A DNA stretch of 23,509 nucleotides from positions 1 to 23,509 of the forward strand of contig NW_014013033.1 in NCBI RefSeq assembly GCF_000611645.1. Reading direction: 5' to 3'. Below are positions 19,835 through 23,509 of the stretch, piece by piece. The notes under the pieces were generated by a model that saw only the letters and a program-made list of their open reading frames with translations, did no database searches and was not told the origin of the DNA. Origin of the DNA: Monoraphidium neglectum. Lineage: Eukaryota > Chlorophyta > Chlorophyceae > Sphaeropleales > Selenastraceae. How positions within the stretch are numbered: the stretch's first letter is position 1; the number at the start of each line of letters is the position of its first letter. The position numbers and the translations under genes are program-made.

Positions 19835-22800
19835 CTATGTGCCGCCGCTGTACTGCGAGGCCACCGCAAAGATGATGATGACAGCCAAATTGTAGGCCAA
19901 AAACTGGCCCAGGGCCGCCCATTTGTTGAACCTGCGGCGGGGCCGTTGAGAGGGGTGAGGAGACCGCTGGTCAGTGGTTGGTCGACACGACATCAGGAAG
20001 GCGGCCGTGTGTAACACGAGGGTGAAAACGAGTGAATGGGGATCAGGGCGCCGTTTAACGAGGACAAGGAGCGCACAGGAGACCGCCTGAAAGCAGCGGC
20101 CGTGCGGCGGAGCGCACCCAGCACATGCACCCCGCCCTGTGCGCGTGCCGCGCGCCTGGCACCCCTCACATGTGTGCAACGGAGTCTGCGTAGTCCGGGT
20201 TTTCGTCGACAAAGGCCCGGAACAGCTGCCACTGATGCCACCACCGCGCAGGCCCGCGCCGCCAGGCTGGCAGGTGGGCGAACAGGGAGTCCCCGCGCCG
20301 CATGCGCGGCCGTCCCTGGCCCCACGCGCCCGCGCGCGGCGACGCGCAGCACGGCGTCGGCGCAGAGGCCACGACCGCGGCCTCGGCGGCCGCTGCAGCG
20401 GCTGCGGCGGCGCGCAGCGCATCCATGCCGGGCCCGTATTGCGAGCTGCACGCCGCTGGCGCTGCCGCGCCATCAACAGGCACACCATTGGGGCCGCTGG
20501 TGCGGCCTGCCTCAGGCAGCTCGATGACTGGCAGCCTGAGCTCGGCCCCGTCCTGGCTGATCGCATCGCGGCCCAGCGATTGCTGGTGCCGCGGCTGCGT
20601 CTGATCCGCCCCCCAGCCGCCGCAGGGTGCGTCGTGTGCAGTGGATGGCGGCGGCCCGAAGCACGGGCCCCTTTCAGGCAGACACGCCTGCGCGACGACG
20701 GCCGCCAAGGCGCAGCCGGCCCCCTTCGCCTGCTCCCGGTCCACTGGCCGCTGCAGGCGCCCTAGCTGCACAGGGCCGCCATCACCTCCGCCGCCGAAGC
20801 GTGTCTGCAACAGCTGCGAGGGTCCGCCGCAGGGCGGCTCGCCGCCGCCGCCCTGGGCGCGCTCTGCCACTGCGGCCTGGCTGTTGTGCAACCACGTGTC
20901 GACGGCGGTGCGGACGCACGCCAGCTTCTCCTGGTACACGAGCTGTGCCTGCCGGTGCGCGCGCTGCCTGCGGGCCGGGCGCGGGCGGGGCGGTTGGGGA
21001 GTGCCCCGGGAGGCAAAGGCGCCAGCGTGAGCACCGTAATGGGCAGCTCATTGTCGGCACGGGCTTGCGTCGGTTTTGCGAGCCTGATTCGGAGGTTTGT
21101 ACGGGGGTTCCTGCCAGCTGATGCCGAGCAGTGGGGCGTCCAACCGAGGAAAGGTCGTGCGCCTGCTGCGGCAAGTCGGGCGCCCCGCGGTGGCAAGGTG
21201 CTCCTGCAAATCCCCTTGATTCGAAGCGCCCACTTTTGCTTGTTCTTGTGGTAGGTGGTCAGCCACCACAGGACCACGTTCTCAAGGCCGGTCTGGAGGG
21301 GGGGGCGGGGGCGGCAACAAGGGGCGGTCGGGCGGATCGCGGAGGATGGTGAGAGCAGCCGGTATGCCGGTGACATCACTGACAGACACCCATGACTAAC
21401 GATGTCATGATGCAGCTGCACACATGACCGTGCAATCATGGATGCAGACACTTGGTCCGCAGCGCCATCGCTGTGCAGGTATGGCACGACCCAGTTGCCC
21501 CACTCACCAGTAGGAGTGTCACGTAGGACACCAGCACCAGCTGCTGCATTGCCGTGACGTATGAGCTGGCGGGGGTCATGCCTGGCAGGGTGGCGCACGT
21601 TGCAGAGGGGGCCGGGTGGGCGTGGGGTAGTGTTGCGGAGGGGCAGGGCGTGAGTTAATTTTGTTTAGTTTGCTGTGATCGTGCTGTGCCATGCCCCCGC
21701 AGCAAGGAGGCAAGCCTTGTGTGAACAAGTATCTGCAGATCCAGGTGGCTTCACAGCGCGCGGATGGGATGCAAAGCTGTGGCTCAGCCGGGCTGGCTGC
21801 AAGGCGCGGCGAAGCCGGCCGCGGCCGCTGCAGGGGCGGCCCCCTGCACCTGTGATGACGAACTGGATGGCTGCCAGTGCTAGGAAGAGCCCCGTGACTG
21901 CCCCCAGGCGCGCCTCCATGTCCTTGCGGGGCAGGAAGAACACCAGGAAGGCCAGCCAGGTGGTGGCCACGACGGGCAGGATCGCTGCAGACAAATTTGA
22001 ATTGAATTTGCATGGGACGGGGGTATGGAGAGGCGTGAGGATGAGCAGGTGCATGGCGTGAAATGCACAAGGAAGACAAGAGACCGGCAGAGCGAATGCT
22101 ATGTCAAATGCAGACTGGCGACCGCCAAGGCGCCAGGGGTGCAACGCACTGGGTTGCCACGCGCACACTCACGCCGCATACTCATTCACTGCACGCCCAT
22201 CAAATGCAAGCGATGCACACAGAGTTGCGCGCAGGTGCCCAAACACTCCTACCCCAGCCACGACCCACCCTCCCCTCACCCCATCCCCACCCCACTCCAC
22301 TCTCTGCCCACGGCCTCACCTGTTATGACGTGTGGCACCCAGAACCGCCTCACGATGATCTCAACGTTCAGCCCAGACACCACGATCGGCTGTCCCGCCA
22401 CGCCCCCCACGAGCGCGTTGCGGTAAAACACGCTGGCCCGCGGGTCTGGCAGCGCCGCTATTGCTGCGCCGCAGCTGCCCTCCATGGCCCCCTGCTTCAG
22501 AGCATATGCATGGCCCGGTACCAGCGGCGACGGGTCGTCCGGCGGCGACGGCGAGTTGGCGTGCTCCAAGGGCATCTTGCAGAGGGGGTAGCCGTAGGGT
22601 GACAACCGGATGCCCTCCACCGACCAGCCGCTGAGCTGGTCGCTGCCTGCATGGGTGGCGTCGACGGCAGGCACACGCGCAGCCGCAAAAGGGTGATGAG
22701 AGCAAGCGGCGAGGGGGGCGCAAGGCTGTCAGCATGAGTGGGTCCGGTCATAACAATGGCCGCGTGCCTACTGGTACTCAAGGCTTGGGGTGGGGCGGGG

Positions 22801-23259
22801 GCGGGCTTGCGCTGGGACCGCTGCGTTGGGTCAGTTCCGGCAGTGATAAAAATGCCCGCAGCCCTGCCCTCGCACCCGTGCGCGCGGTGAACATGGCGTT
22901 CCCTGTGACAGAGGGGATGAGGTTGACCAGCGCGCCACTCCAGCCCGTGCGAGCCTGGCAGGCGCGGGCGGCACGCGTGGGGCTGCGAGGTCGGCTCCCC
23001 GGCGGGGCAACTCTCATACAGGGCCACGGCGGGGCGACAGGAGCCTCGTGGCGGTGTGTGCAGGTCGGCCGGGCCAGGCTTTGCTGGCCGCAAACGCGAA
23101 GGCGCGGGTGGCAGCTGCAGCAGCGGCTCGCGGCGCTCCCGACGCGCTTTGTTGCTTTCCCTTGAAACATGGCAGCCCCTGGCTGCCTTGCAACTCCCTG
23201 TCACCCACCTGTGGGACCTCCATTTGCAGCAGCAGCGACTGCTTGTCAAAGGGATACGC
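19835..23259 (-). CDS. Pentameric ligand-gated ion channel, gene A (5' part beyond the window)
   Basis: Paralogue of gene B, entering from the right edge. The visible exons are 23259-23209, 22954-22876, 22646-22320, 21984-21850, 21581-21508, 21292-21234, 20967-20170 and 19931-19835, giving 539 residues and a TAG stop. Exon lengths and phases equal those of gene B except the loop exon (798 nt). In order: AYPFDKQSLLLQ (Pro-loop, no flanking Cys); GWSGALVNLIPSVTGNAMF; an extracellular segment ending NVEIIVRRFWVPHVIT; M1/M2, identical in protein to gene B; M3 SSYVTAMQQLVLVSYVTLLL continuing into TGLENVVLWWLTTYHKNKQK; a long low-complexity loop with an Ala-rich run; a conserved pre-M4 stretch WQLFRAFVDENPDYADSVAH; and M4 NKWAALGQFLAYNLAVIIIF. 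The next exon upstream (GWNPxGDNVWFW region) would lie just past 23509. Family assignment is firm; ligand and ion selectivity are unknown. Confidence 0.87.
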
Positions 23260-23509
23260 CTGCCAAGGGCAGGATTGGGCGTGGTGGGGCGATGTAGGGC
23301 AGGGTGGGGCGGGGTCATGCGGTGCAAGTGACATGTGCTGCAAGCATGCAAACAGCTGGCAGCTGCCCCCGCCCACTGCGCCCGACCCCATCCGAGCACA
23401 TGCAGCACACGCGTGTGCACGCACACACCCTTCATGTACACGTCACTTTTCCTCTCTGGCACGAACACACATATCCCCAGCCCTCTCCCCTGAAAGGCCT
23501 TCCTGGCCC

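Overview
The window looks like nuclear DNA from a chlamydomonadalean (volvocine-type) green alga. The support is GC-rich sequence with GC-rich introns of about 75-380 nt and GTGAG-type donors, TGTAA poly(A) signals where the gene models need them, long CTG/CAG/TCA microsatellites, and a plant/algal-type CCT7 fragment. The species cannot be fixed from the sequence; a Haematococcus- or Chlamydomonas-like alga would fit.

Layout. (1) 1-1100: the 3' end of an unidentified plus-strand gene (stop at 544-546) with a TGTAA-type 3' end. (2) 1521-2204, minus: the last two exons of a TCP-1 eta (CCT7) chaperonin gene. Upstream exons are missing nearby and several near-invariant residues are changed, so it is probably a truncated pseudogene. 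These two loci converge on a perfect palindrome, TTACATGTAA, that supplies TGTAA on both strands. (3) 2205-9345: no recognisable gene; it holds a (CTG)31 tract and two diverged direct copies of a repeat of about 0.9 kb (4855-5722 and 8335-9225). (4) 9346-9741, plus: a polyglutamine-led terminal exon with TGTAA about 250 nt downstream. (5) 10184-23509, minus: the main content, two tandem paralogous genes for pentameric ligand-gated ion channels (pLGIC, the Cys-loop/Pro-loop receptor superfamily).

The downstream copy (gene B, 12 exons, 11793-17303) appears complete. It has a signal peptide split by intron 1, an extracellular ligand-binding domain with a YPFD loop but no flanking cysteines, M1-M2-M3, a long low-complexity cytoplasmic loop and a C-terminal M4. 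The upstream copy (gene A) enters from beyond the right edge; its last eight exons (19835-23259) are visible with exon boundaries and phases identical to gene B. Homology continues through the 3' UTRs to matching TGTAA signals at 10184-10188 and 18656-18660, so a unit of about 8 kb was duplicated in tandem.

The points most worth attention are: the tandem algal pLGIC pair; near-perfect nucleotide identity of the single exon encoding the end of M1 plus M2 (1 synonymous change in 135 nt), which suggests gene conversion; and a 166-N gap in gene B that is flanked by an identical 45-bp sequence. Removing the gap and one 45-bp copy restores the reading frame, so the gap is probably an assembly artefact. 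All gene models come from reading splice sites and conserved motifs by eye; no database search was run.
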